A stretch of 25,813 nt of DNA from the NCBI GenBank assembly GCA_910587185.1, contig CAJULY010000028.1, forward strand, positions 1-25,813. The letters are read 5' to 3'. The stretch comes from an uncultured Muribaculaceae bacterium (GTDB lineage: Bacteria > Bacteroidota > Bacteroidia > Bacteroidales > Muribaculaceae). The notes beneath the pieces were generated by a model. That model ran no database searches. It saw only the letters and a program-made list of their open reading frames with translations, and was not told the origin of the DNA. Shown here piece after piece: positions 1 through 7,356 of the stretch. Each line of letters begins with the position of its first letter. The stretch's first letter is position 1. The translations under genes and the position numbers were made by a program.

Positions 1-28
1 ATTAATACATCATTTTGACATATCCAAA
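1..28 (-). promoter_or_regulatory. Possible second leftward promoter, cut by window edge
   Basis: On the minus strand a TTTG box (plus-strand CAAA at 25-28) is followed after exactly 20 nt by TAAT at the window edge. This fits the first half of a Bacteroidetes -7 box, TANNTTTG. An A-rich stretch lies just upstream, as in the complete promoter 126 bp further upstream. The second half of the -7 box is outside the window, so the call is tentative. Confidence 0.4.
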
Positions 29-122
29 TTTTTAACAAAGTTTTTTTGTTTTCGCTCCGGACCTCCGCCCGAAGCCACTTCCGCTCAACTCACCGCGCTG
101 GGCTCGTTCCCGAAAGCGAGTG

Positions 123-154
123 CAAAATTACTGCCTTTTTCTTTAACCACCAAA
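123..154 (-). promoter_or_regulatory. Leftward Bacteroidetes-type promoter
   Basis: The minus strand shows TTTG (151-154), a 20-nt spacer and TAATTTTG (123-130), a full match to the Bacteroidetes primary sigma consensus (-33 TTTG, 19-21 nt, -7 TANNTTTG). Transcription would run out of the left edge. The transcribed leader is GC-rich and has no obvious start codon with a long frame, and a second promoter-like pair follows. Such tandem promoters with A-rich upstream regions are common before rRNA or tRNA operons, so a stable-RNA gene may lie just to the left. That identity is inference. Confidence 0.6.
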
Positions 155-210
155 TATTTTCGGATCTTTTTTCTGATTATTTTTCTCAGCATGGCGTAAA
201 TCACTGAAAA

Positions 211-255
211 TTAGACCAATTAGGCTAATTGGTCTAATTGGTCTAATTGAAGGTA
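211..255. repeat. 9-bp tandem repeat array (TTNGNCNAA), locus 1
   Basis: Four consecutive 9-mers can be read with exact period 9: TTAGACCAA, TTAGGCTAA, TTGGTCTAA, TTGGTCTAA, then a decayed unit. The first and third units are exact reverse complements, so the array can form a hairpin. It lies between the ompH terminator and the leftward promoter. The same unit type recurs at four other intergenic sites in the window. Function is unknown. Confidence 0.75.
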
Positions 256-304
256 TTTTATCTATAAGTATAGAGATTTGTCGCGAGAAGGGAGGATATA
301 ACAA

Positions 305-332
305 AAGAGGTTCCTGATATCAGGAACCTCTT
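305..332 (-). terminator. Rho-independent terminator after ompH
   Basis: A perfect 28-nt inverted repeat centred on GATATC (arms AAGAGGTTCCTGAT and its complement) lies 23 bp downstream of the last ompH stop on the minus strand. It is followed on that strand by a short T-rich run (TTTTGTT). It would end the envelope-biogenesis transcript. Confidence 0.8.
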
Positions 333-355
333 GAAGGGGATGGAGTAGAGAATTA

Positions 356-853
356 TTATTTGATTCCGAGCTTGGTCTTTACAGTAGCGGTAATGTCAGT
401 CACATTAGAGCCGACATATACGGGCACGGTATTTTCGAATATCATTGTGTAGCTTCCTTCGGCTCCGACTGCGTTGATAGCATTGATGACTTTCTGCTGG
501 ATGGGGGCCATAAGCTGCTGCTGCTGCTTTTCAAGATCCTGAGTGGCAGTCTGACGGAACTGATTGATTGACTGTTCAAATTTCTGAATTTCAGCCACAC
601 GACGGTCAAGGATTGCCTGAGGAGCTTTTTCATCCAGAGCTTTCTGATATTCGTCCATCGCTTTCTGAGCTTCGGCCTGAAGATTCTTGAATTCATCGTC
701 ATATTTCTTCGAAGCTGTTTCGAACTCAGTCTGAGCGGATTTGAATTCGGGGAGCTCGGGAATGATGGAGCTGGTGTTGACAATGCCGAATTTCTGGGCG
801 AAAGCCATGGTGGGGAGCGCAATCATTATTGCGACCAAAAGTTTCTTAATCAT
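356..853 (-). CDS. OmpH/Skp-family periplasmic chaperone (copy 1)
   Basis: The 165-residue protein has a signal peptide (about residues 1-19, ending AFAQ) and a long, charged, glutamine-rich helical region (about 40-120), typical of the tentacle helices of Skp/OmpH. Skp-type chaperones hold unfolded outer-membrane proteins in the periplasm and hand them to BamA. The start is the ATG before MIKKLL, which gives a clean signal peptide. It is the last gene of a uppS-bamA-ompH-ompH series, an order also known from Porphyromonas and Bacteroides. A -7 promoter-like box lies between the two ompH genes, so this copy may also be transcribed separately. It is clearly diverged from the upstream copy. Confidence 0.88.
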   Translation of the reverse strand: MIKKLLVAIMIALPTMAFAQKFGIVNTSSIIPELPEFKSAQTEFETASKKYDDEFKNLQAEAQKAMDEYQKALDEKAPQAILDRRVAEIQKFEQSINQFRQTATQDLEKQQQQLMAPIQQKVINAINAVGAEGSYTMIFENTVPVYVGSNVTDITATVKTKLGIK

Positions 854-910
854 TGGATTTATAATAAATAATAGACTGTTAATATTTTATCGTTTTTAAG
901 ACAACGGGTG

Positions 911-918
911 CAAAGATA
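911..918 (-). promoter_or_regulatory. Possible -7 box for ompH copy 1
   Basis: TATCTTTG on the minus strand matches TANNTTTG and lies 57 bp upstream of the ompH copy 1 ATG, just past the stop of copy 2. No TTTG is found at the usual 19-21 nt spacing, so this is a half-site match only. Confidence 0.35.
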
Positions 919-924
919 AGCTTT

Positions 925-1446
925 TTATTTTGAATATCCTAACTTTGCAAGCACTTCATTGCTGACATCGATTCTGGGAGAGGCGAAAATTATGTCGGCA
1001 GACGATGCGCGGTCAAAGATGCACATGTAAGCTCTTTCCTCGGCCACTTTCTTCACCGCCTCATAGACATCGTCCTGAATGGGCTGCATCAGAAGCTGAC
1101 GTTTTTTATAGAGTTCGCCTTCGGGACCGAAATATTTAGCGCGAAGCTCGGCAGCCTGTTTCTCCTTGGCCACAATCTGATCTTCCTGTTTCTTTTTCTG
1201 TTCGTCGGTCAGGAAAGGCATCTGGGATTTATAATTGTCATACATTGTCTCGGCTTCACGCGAAATGTTCTCCACTTCCTTCTGCCATTTCTGAGAGAGC
1301 TGTTCGAGCTGAACATTTGCCACCTCATAGGCCGGGATGTTGGAAAGGATGTATTCCATATCGACCATTGCGAATTTCTGAGCATTTCCGGCAAGAGAGC
1401 AGCAGAAAAGGCCGACTGCAATCAGAAGAGATTTCATTATTTTCAT
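925..1446 (-). CDS. OmpH/Skp-family periplasmic chaperone (copy 2)
   Basis: This 173-residue Skp-like protein starts with a signal peptide (MKIMKSLLIAVG through NAQ, about residues 1-23) and carries a coiled-coil-like helical region (about 45-125) rich in K, E and Q. A GTG 36 bp further upstream would extend the frame, but the added residues precede the signal peptide and are unlikely to be translated. A second ATG three codons in is also possible. It lies 63 bp downstream of bamA on the same strand, fitting a chaperone co-expressed with its client machine. It has a longer segment (AKYFGPEGELYKK) before the distal helix than copy 1, so the two are paralogues and not recent duplicates. Confidence 0.88.
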   Translation of the reverse strand: MKIMKSLLIAVGLFCCSLAGNAQKFAMVDMEYILSNIPAYEVANVQLEQLSQKWQKEVENISREAETMYDNYKSQMPFLTDEQKKKQEDQIVAKEKQAAELRAKYFGPEGELYKKRQLLMQPIQDDVYEAVKKVAEERAYMCIFDRASSADIIFASPRIDVSNEVLAKLGYSK

Positions 1447-1509
1447 AGTCTGTAATTTTAGGGTTTCTGGTAATAAAGACACGGAAGGGGATGAAAAGTT
1501 TAGTCAAGA

Positions 1510-4140
1510 TCAAAATTCCTGTCCGAGAATGAAATGGAAATGGCTACCGCCGCGTTCGCCGAACACTTTGTCGAAACCGTAAGCCCAGTCGATACCCATC
1601 ATACCAACCATCGGGAGGAATATTCTCAGACCGGCACCGGCAGATCTCTTCAAATCGAAAGGCGAGAAATTCTTCATTTTATTCCAGGCATTACCACCTT
1701 CAAGGAAGGCAAGACCGTAGATTGTCGTCGAAGTCTGAAGCATGAAGGGGAAGTGGAGTTCGACACCAAGACGGGAGTAGGCATAACCTTCACTACCGTA
1801 GGGAGTGAGAGCACCGTTGTCATAACCGCGGAGACCGATGGTCTCTGTCGCGTACTGATAGGAGCCGGTCATACCGTCACCGCCGACATAGAATGTCTCG
1901 AAAGGAGATTTAAGCCATTTGTTATAGCTGCCGAGAAGACCGAAATCAGCGCGCGTCATCAGGACGAGAGTATATTTGTCTTCCGGATTGGTAAGCGGGG
2001 TGTATGTTCTGGAAGAGAATTTAAGTTTCCAGTATTCAATCCATTTGTAGAGCTGTTTCTTGGATTCGGTAGTGTTCTCCTCACTGAGTTTCTGCCAGTT
2101 CTTCTTTCCGAAGAGAGACGCCGGGGGAGTCATCTGGAGGCTGAGAGTGAACTGAGAACCCATTCGGGTGTAGAGGGGATTGTCGATAGAGTTGCGGGCA
2201 AGGGTCAATCCAAGCACAAGAGAGTTGGATGTACCGTTGTTCATGTAATAGAGGTAATCCCAGTTCTTGAGGTAATACCAGTTGTAGGAAAGTTCGGTCT
2301 GGAAAGTGAAATAGTCATCAGGCCAGTTCAGACGTTTTCCGAAACCTACGCTGACACCGACCATCTGAAGGACCTTGTTGGGGTCGTAAGCATCGGTGAT
2401 GGAATTATTGTAGTAGTCATTGTAGTTTCCGCCCCATAAGCCATTACCCCAAAGGCCGCTGCCCCAGTATCCGTAACCGGAGTTGGCCCAACGGTTATTG
2501 TAATAGGATGAGTTCACACCTGTCTGGCGGCTGTAGTATGCGGAAACGGAGAGTGAATTCGGGCGCTTGCCTCCGAACCAGGGATCGAGGAACGAAACGC
2601 TGTAGGCCTGATAGTAGCGGGCGTTCGTCTGGGCCGAGATGGTGAAAGTCTGACCCTCACCCTGAGGGATGAGACCTTTGTAGGAACTCGGATGGAACAG
2701 GTTCTTGATGGAGAAGTTGGTGAATTTCAAAGCGAGTTTTCCAATTACACCCGTCTGTCCCCAACCCATCGAGAACTCGATCTGGTCGTTGGCCTTCGAT
2801 TCGAGATTGAACACGATGTCAACAGTTCCGTTTTCCTGGTCGGGCATCGGCTGTATATCGATGGTCTCGGGATTGAAATGACCGGTCTGCGCTATTTCAC
2901 GATAGGAACGCATGAGGTCGTTCTTGGAGAAAAGCTTACCGGGCTTCACGCGAAGTTCACGGCGGATCACCTTTTCATACAGGCGGTCGTTACCGTTTAT
3001 GATAACATTATTGATACGCGCCTGAGGACCTTCGACCATTCTCATCTCAAGGTCTATGGAATCGCCTTTGACGTTTCGTTCGATGGGAACGAGCTGATAG
3101 AAGAGATAGCCTTGATTGAGGTAAGCATTGGAGACCGCGTCTTCGTCTTCAGAGACACGTTTCTTGAGCAATTTCTGATTATAGACATCGCCGCGCTTGA
3201 TTCCGAGAACGTCGTTGAGAAGCTGAGTGGGATAAATGGTGTTACCGACCCAGGAGATGTCATTGATGTAATATTTCCGGCCTTCTTCAAGAGAGATATA
3301 CACATCGACGGTCTTGTCGTCGAAAGGCACGACGGAATCGGAAAGAATCTTGGCATCGCGATAACCTTTTTCGTTATATTTCTCTATGATGCGCTTGAGG
3401 TCGTCCTCGAAATCGGTCTCGACAAATTTTTTCTGACGGAAAAGATTGAGGAGCTTGCCTTTCTCGTTGGTCTTTTTCATTGTGCGCTGCAGGGCGTTGT
3501 CGCTCATCACCTCATTACCGTCAATGTATATTTTGTGAACCTTCACTTTTGCATTCTTATTGACGTTAATGTTGACGATCATTTCGTTGGGCGCCGAGTT
3601 GTCTTCCTGAAGAGTTATATCGACGGCAGCGTTTCCGAAACCTTTATCGGAGAAATATTTCTTTACGATCGCCTCGGCGCGGTTGACGATGTTCTGGGTT
3701 ATCTGGTTGCCCTTGTGGAGCTGCAGGCGCTCTTTGAGGTCATTGCTCTCCCCTTTCTTCATTCCGAAGTAGCGGACATCAGAAATGCGGGGCTGAGTGC
3801 GGAGATTAATGGTGAGCCATGCCTTGTCGCCGGCAGTCTTATCGACAATTATCCGGACCTGGCTGAAAAGGCCCTGTCTCCAGAGGCGTTTGCTGGCCGC
3901 TGTCAGTTCAGCGCCCGGAATATCAACTCTCTCCCCTACTTTCAGACCGGCGTATCGCAGAATGATGTCGGGCTCGAAATTGTCGGCACCCGTCACTTCG
4001 ATACCTGCAATCTCATAGGTTCTGGGCAGTCCGGTAAAGACCACACGGGGATTACGGATGGTATCAGCTGAGGTCTGTGCCGAAACGGCAACAGGCATAC
4101 AGCACAACACAACTAACAATATGGTGAATATCTTTTGCAT
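1510..4140 (-). CDS. bamA: Outer membrane protein assembly factor BamA (Omp85)
   Basis: BamA folds and inserts beta-barrel proteins into the outer membrane. This 876-residue product has a signal peptide (MQKIFTILL to VSAQ), a periplasmic POTRA region (about residues 25-410) and a C-terminal 16-strand barrel. The barrel carries the Omp85 loop-6 signature LRGY (about residue 770) and ends in a terminal phenylalanine, as expected for a BAM substrate signal. An upstream ATG 48 bp earlier would overlap uppS and place 16 polar residues before the signal peptide, so the internal ATG is preferred. An unusual Trp/Gly/Asn/Tyr-rich stretch sits at about residues 545-579, probably an extracellular loop. 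It lies 25 bp after uppS and just before two ompH genes. Confidence 0.95.
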   Translation of the reverse strand: MQKIFTILLVVLCCMPVAVSAQTSADTIRNPRVVFTGLPRTYEIAGIEVTGADNFEPDIILRYAGLKVGERVDIPGAELTAASKRLWRQGLFSQVRIIVDKTAGDKAWLTINLRTQPRISDVRYFGMKKGESNDLKERLQLHKGNQITQNIVNRAEAIVKKYFSDKGFGNAAVDITLQEDNSAPNEMIVNINVNKNAKVKVHKIYIDGNEVMSDNALQRTMKKTNEKGKLLNLFRQKKFVETDFEDDLKRIIEKYNEKGYRDAKILSDSVVPFDDKTVDVYISLEEGRKYYINDISWVGNTIYPTQLLNDVLGIKRGDVYNQKLLKKRVSEDEDAVSNAYLNQGYLFYQLVPIERNVKGDSIDLEMRMVEGPQARINNVIINGNDRLYEKVIRRELRVKPGKLFSKNDLMRSYREIAQTGHFNPETIDIQPMPDQENGTVDIVFNLESKANDQIEFSMGWGQTGVIGKLALKFTNFSIKNLFHPSSYKGLIPQGEGQTFTISAQTNARYYQAYSVSFLDPWFGGKRPNSLSVSAYYSRQTGVNSSYYNNRWANSGYGYWGSGLWGNGLWGGNYNDYYNNSITDAYDPNKVLQMVGVSVGFGKRLNWPDDYFTFQTELSYNWYYLKNWDYLYYMNNGTSNSLVLGLTLARNSIDNPLYTRMGSQFTLSLQMTPPASLFGKKNWQKLSEENTTESKKQLYKWIEYWKLKFSSRTYTPLTNPEDKYTLVLMTRADFGLLGSYNKWLKSPFETFYVGGDGMTGSYQYATETIGLRGYDNGALTPYGSEGYAYSRLGVELHFPFMLQTSTTIYGLAFLEGGNAWNKMKNFSPFDLKRSAGAGLRIFLPMVGMMGIDWAYGFDKVFGERGGSHFHFILGQEF

Positions 4141-4165
4141 AATCAAGGGATTACTTTTTAATTGC

Positions 4166-4930
4166 TCATTTATCGGTCGGTTTATCATCCTCGAGCTGCT
4201 CCGACGTCAGACCGAAACGGCGTTCGCGATGCTGATAGTCGGCAATTGCCTGAAGAAAATGGTCGCCGGTAAAATCCGGCCAGTATATAGGGGTAAAATA
4301 AAGTTCGGAATAGGCTATCTGCCATAGCAGGAAGTTGGAGACGCGTGAATCGCCGCCGGTGCGTATAAGGAGATCGGGGTCAGGGATTCCGGCAGTTGTC
4401 AGGCACGACGAAAAGAGCGACTCGTCTATGGCGTCGGGAGAAATGCGTCCGGCCGCCACGTCGGCAGCTATGCGGCGGGTCGCTTCGACTATCTCCCAAC
4501 GTGAGGAGTAACTCAGCGCGAGATTCACCTGCAGGCCGGTGGAAGAGGCGGTGGCCGCGAGGCTTCTTTCAAGCGATTCAATGGACTCGCGCGGGAGGCG
4601 CGCCATATCGCCGATGACATTGAGGCGCACGTTATTGGTCACCATGCCGGGAGTTTCTTTCTCGAGCGACACCGCGATAAGATGAATCAGAGCATCTACC
4701 TCGGCCTGGGGACGGTTCCAGTTTTCTGTGCTGAACGCATAGAGAGTAAGGTAGCGGACACCGGCCTCTGACGCCGCTGTTATGACTTTTCTGACAGATT
4801 CGACACCGGCAACATGGCCTGAAGATCTGTCAAATCCACGCTTTTTCGCCCAGCGTCCGTTTCCGTCCATGATAATCGCTACATGGACAGGAATTTTTTC
4901 ATGATCAATATTTAGGGCAGAAAGTGTCAT
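4166..4930 (-). CDS. uppS: Undecaprenyl diphosphate synthase (cis-prenyltransferase)
   Basis: UppS condenses isopentenyl diphosphate units onto farnesyl diphosphate to make the C55 carrier for peptidoglycan and surface polysaccharide. The 254-residue protein shows the family motifs in order: IIMDGNGRWAKKRG (catalytic Asp22), YLTLYAFSTENW, DLLIRTGGDSRVSNFLLWQ and AYSELYFTPIYWPDF. The length is normal for bacteria. It starts 2 bp after the PorG-like stop and is followed 25 bp later by bamA, indicating one transcript. The porG-uppS-bamA-ompH order is shared with Porphyromonas gingivalis. Confidence 0.96.
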   Translation of the reverse strand: MTLSALNIDHEKIPVHVAIIMDGNGRWAKKRGFDRSSGHVAGVESVRKVITAASEAGVRYLTLYAFSTENWNRPQAEVDALIHLIAVSLEKETPGMVTNNVRLNVIGDMARLPRESIESLERSLAATASSTGLQVNLALSYSSRWEIVEATRRIAADVAAGRISPDAIDESLFSSCLTTAGIPDPDLLIRTGGDSRVSNFLLWQIAYSELYFTPIYWPDFTGDHFLQAIADYQHRERRFGLTSEQLEDDKPTDK

Positions 4931-4932
4931 TA

Positions 4933-5628
4933 TCAGTCTATGCGGTTACATGTCGAGCATCTTGCTCCGAATTCATAACTTATGCCGAGAAGCAGACCGG
5001 AATACCAGTCTGTGTTTTTCAGGAAAGAGCTTTTTATTCCGTAAAGATCGGAAAGTCTGTCGCCGTCTATTTTATCGCCGAACACTTTTGTCATCGAGAA
5101 TTCGGCGCTGAGATTGAGGCGCGGCGCTACCTTATATTTTATCCCGACGCCCAAGGGCATCGAGAATGCCGCGGAGGAGGACCCTCCGGAGAAGGCCATC
5201 GAGACTCCCGCGCCTGCGAAGACAAAGGGCGTCCAGCGGCTGAGATGTTCATAAGTGCGGCCGGTTCCGTAGGCGAAGAAGTTACATTCCCCGCGGACCG
5301 AGAGATCGGCCACGGTTGATGTGAAAGAATACTGCTCGCCGAAAGGAAGTGCGTTGTCGAAATCGGCCGTGTTGCCCGAGAGAGTGGAAAGTCCGCAGCG
5401 GGCACCGAGAGCCCAGCGCGAGTCCATGAGATAACGCATTCCGAGATTAGCGGCAAAACCGGGCCTTTGGAAAAGATTGCTTTCGTTGGCATCGCCGAGA
5501 TAGCCGCTCATTCCCACAGCTCCTCCGAAATCGAACTTATAGCTCTCCACATCGTCGTCGGCAATAACCGGTACGACAACGGTGACGGCCATTGCAAGAG
5601 GAAGTGATATTTTGAAGATTCTGTTCAC
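4933..5628 (-). CDS. porG: PorG-like (DUF6089-type) outer membrane beta-barrel protein
   Basis: The 231-residue protein has a signal peptide (about 1-23) followed by alternating, Gly- and aromatic-rich strands typical of a small 8-stranded barrel (SGYLGDAN, FAANLGMRYLM, PFVFAGAGVSMAF, GLLLGISYEFG). In P. gingivalis the gene before uppS is porG, a type IX secretion component. Position and general features match that family. It ends in a Cys-containing tail (GARCSTCNRID). The call rests on synteny plus family recognition. No other type IX secretion gene is in the window, so a general outer-membrane role cannot be excluded. Confidence 0.72.
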   Translation of the reverse strand: MNRIFKISLPLAMAVTVVVPVIADDDVESYKFDFGGAVGMSGYLGDANESNLFQRPGFAANLGMRYLMDSRWALGARCGLSTLSGNTADFDNALPFGEQYSFTSTVADLSVRGECNFFAYGTGRTYEHLSRWTPFVFAGAGVSMAFSGGSSSAAFSMPLGVGIKYKVAPRLNLSAEFSMTKVFGDKIDGDRLSDLYGIKSSFLKNTDWYSGLLLGISYEFGARCSTCNRID

Positions 5629-5680
5629 TTAAGGAATTCCGGAGTTTCAGCGTGATGATTTCGGGAAGATCGGTCTGTGT

Positions 5681-7204
5681 TTATTGAAGCGGTTTGAAAG
5701 TGAGACGGTTTATGACTCCGCGCCACACTTTGTCGTTGAGATTGCCCGCGCTGTCTCTACCTCCGAAAAGATAAATGTAGGGGCAATCCCATGATGTGAT
5801 CGGTTTCACACCTGATTCAGAGTCTGATTGAACGGCGAGCCAGCCGGGCATTTGCGGCAGTTCGAGCGACGACCATCCGGAAGCGGCTCGCGATGAAAGA
5901 GTCTGGGTGAAGACGAGAGCCTGCGCTCCGGTCAGAGATGGAATCGCAGCGGGAAGCTGCATGAGTTCTCCGGCTTTAGCCCAGTTGACACCGAGATCAA
6001 ACGAGATATAGACCGTGCGCGACAGCGTTCCGTCGGCCAGTGTGCCTCCGAAAGCGAGGAGCACGGATCTTTTCGTCGCAACCCACGCGGCGGAAACCTT
6101 GAAGGAGAAATAGGGAACCATGGTCACTCCCGCAATGGCGGGAAGCGGCGACTTAGAAACGGAAGTCCACTGGGAACCGTCGTAAGCCCAGGTTGCACCG
6201 GTCAGGTCTCCTGAAGCAGTGCGGCCGCCGACAACAAATGCCATAGGGGTATCGGACCATTCGGTGGTAAATATCAATGGTGCGCCGGTTGCTGAGACAG
6301 GAGCATCGTCAGGGACGGGCGTCTCCGTCGTGGCGGGATAGGTCACATAGACGTAGGAGCCGTCAGAGCGGCGGTCAACACCTGCGACAGAGCCGTCGAA
6401 GGTGCAGAATATATGGGTCATCGAAGCGCCGGTGGATACCCATGTCGATCCGGCGTCGGAAGATTTGCAGAGAGTTCCGCCGTCGATGGCATAGAGAGCG
6501 TCGTCGGAGGCCGTGATGGAATTTATGTCAAGCGAGGAGGGGATATTGACATTCTCTATGGTCCAGTCGCGGAGGCCGGGGTTGGAAGAGGTAGCGCGGG
6601 TGGCTTTGCCGGCACCGGTGGCGAAGCAGAGAGCATCGCCCTTGTATTCAACCGCTTTCAAGGCCACGGGAGAAGGTATGGTCGTGGGATAGGCCGAGAA
6701 GGAAGCGTCGCCCCATGCAAGAGAATCGGGTTTCATCTTGTGGACGTTCAGATACACGCGATAATCACGCTTCGCCATTGTGTTGGCCGATTCGAGATGC
6801 ACTGTGATATATCCGCGCGAGAAGTCGATTGCCGGAGTATTTTCCGCCTCCAGGAAGTTGATCGTAGTGTCCTTTCCGTCATTACCCGGCATTATAATCT
6901 CGGCTTTGCTGACCGAAGAGAAGGTCATGGAAACCCCGAGGGAGTCCACGCGCGTTCCGAGAGGAAGAGAATCGGCATTGAATATGCGGGCCGCGTTAAG
7001 ATCAATCGAGAAGAAGACGGTGTCAAGATTCGAGAGTATGTTTGGATTGGCTTCGAGCTTGAAAGAGTTGATCATACAGGCAAACTCAGCGCTTGTGTCG
7101 ATCGTATCGAATACACTGTCATCGTCATCCGAGTTACATGCAGTGAATCCGACCATTGCCATGAGCAGGCTCACCAGCATGTATATTGGAAATTGCTTTT
7201 TCAT
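5681..7204 (-). CDS. DUF6242-like surface lipoprotein with predicted beta-propeller
   Basis: The 507-residue protein begins with a lipoprotein signal peptide whose lipobox GFTAC places the acylated Cys at position 23. An acidic run (NSDDDD) follows, resembling the export signal of Bacteroidetes surface lipoproteins. Residues about 35-160 resemble the Bacteroidales DUF6242 N-terminal domain (FNADSLPLGTRVD, AIDFSRGYITVH, DYRVYLNVHKMKPDSLAWG). The rest contains repeated strand-turn units with W and G (SDAGSTWVSTG, AYDGSQWTSVSKS, FDLGVNWAKAGE, YLFGGRDSAGN), consistent with a kelch/BNR-like propeller. It lies 52 bp upstream of the PorG-like gene and may share its transcript. Molecular function is unknown. 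Confidence 0.75.
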   Translation of the reverse strand: MKKQFPIYMLVSLLMAMVGFTACNSDDDDSVFDTIDTSAEFACMINSFKLEANPNILSNLDTVFFSIDLNAARIFNADSLPLGTRVDSLGVSMTFSSVSKAEIIMPGNDGKDTTINFLEAENTPAIDFSRGYITVHLESANTMAKRDYRVYLNVHKMKPDSLAWGDASFSAYPTTIPSPVALKAVEYKGDALCFATGAGKATRATSSNPGLRDWTIENVNIPSSLDINSITASDDALYAIDGGTLCKSSDAGSTWVSTGASMTHIFCTFDGSVAGVDRRSDGSYVYVTYPATTETPVPDDAPVSATGAPLIFTTEWSDTPMAFVVGGRTASGDLTGATWAYDGSQWTSVSKSPLPAIAGVTMVPYFSFKVSAAWVATKRSVLLAFGGTLADGTLSRTVYISFDLGVNWAKAGELMQLPAAIPSLTGAQALVFTQTLSSRAASGWSSLELPQMPGWLAVQSDSESGVKPITSWDCPYIYLFGGRDSAGNLNDKVWRGVINRLTFKPLQ

Positions 7205-7262
7205 TAGTGCTTATGTGATTTATAGCTTATCTAATCTGATTTCGGTAGGTTAGTTCAAGGTG

Positions 7263-7290
7263 CAAAGGTAACAAGATTTTCATTAACAAA
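7263..7290 (-). promoter_or_regulatory. Possible promoter for the DUF6242-like gene cluster
   Basis: TACCTTTG (7263-7270, minus strand) matches the -7 consensus. The nearest TTTG (7287-7290) is 16 nt away, shorter than the usual 19-21. It lies about 60 bp upstream of the lipoprotein ATG in the only sizeable gap before the envelope cluster, so it is the best candidate for its promoter. Confidence 0.45.
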
Positions 7291-7356
7291 TGTGAGGAAA
7301 TAGTTAAATTTGGTAATGAGCAGTTTTTTTTGGAACCGACACGGGTAAAAACAGCC

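Noticed and set aside
211..255. Possible CRISPR-like repeat array
   Set aside because: Units are 9 bp, contiguous without spacers, and no cas genes are present.
1534..2439. A 301-codon plus-strand frame opposite the BamA barrel
   Set aside because: Antisense to bamA, without recognisable features or upstream signals.
2692..4071. A 459-codon open frame on the plus strand opposite bamA
   Set aside because: It is antisense to a well-supported BamA gene, has no signal or domain, and its sequence (rich in V, D, I, F) looks like a codon-bias shadow.
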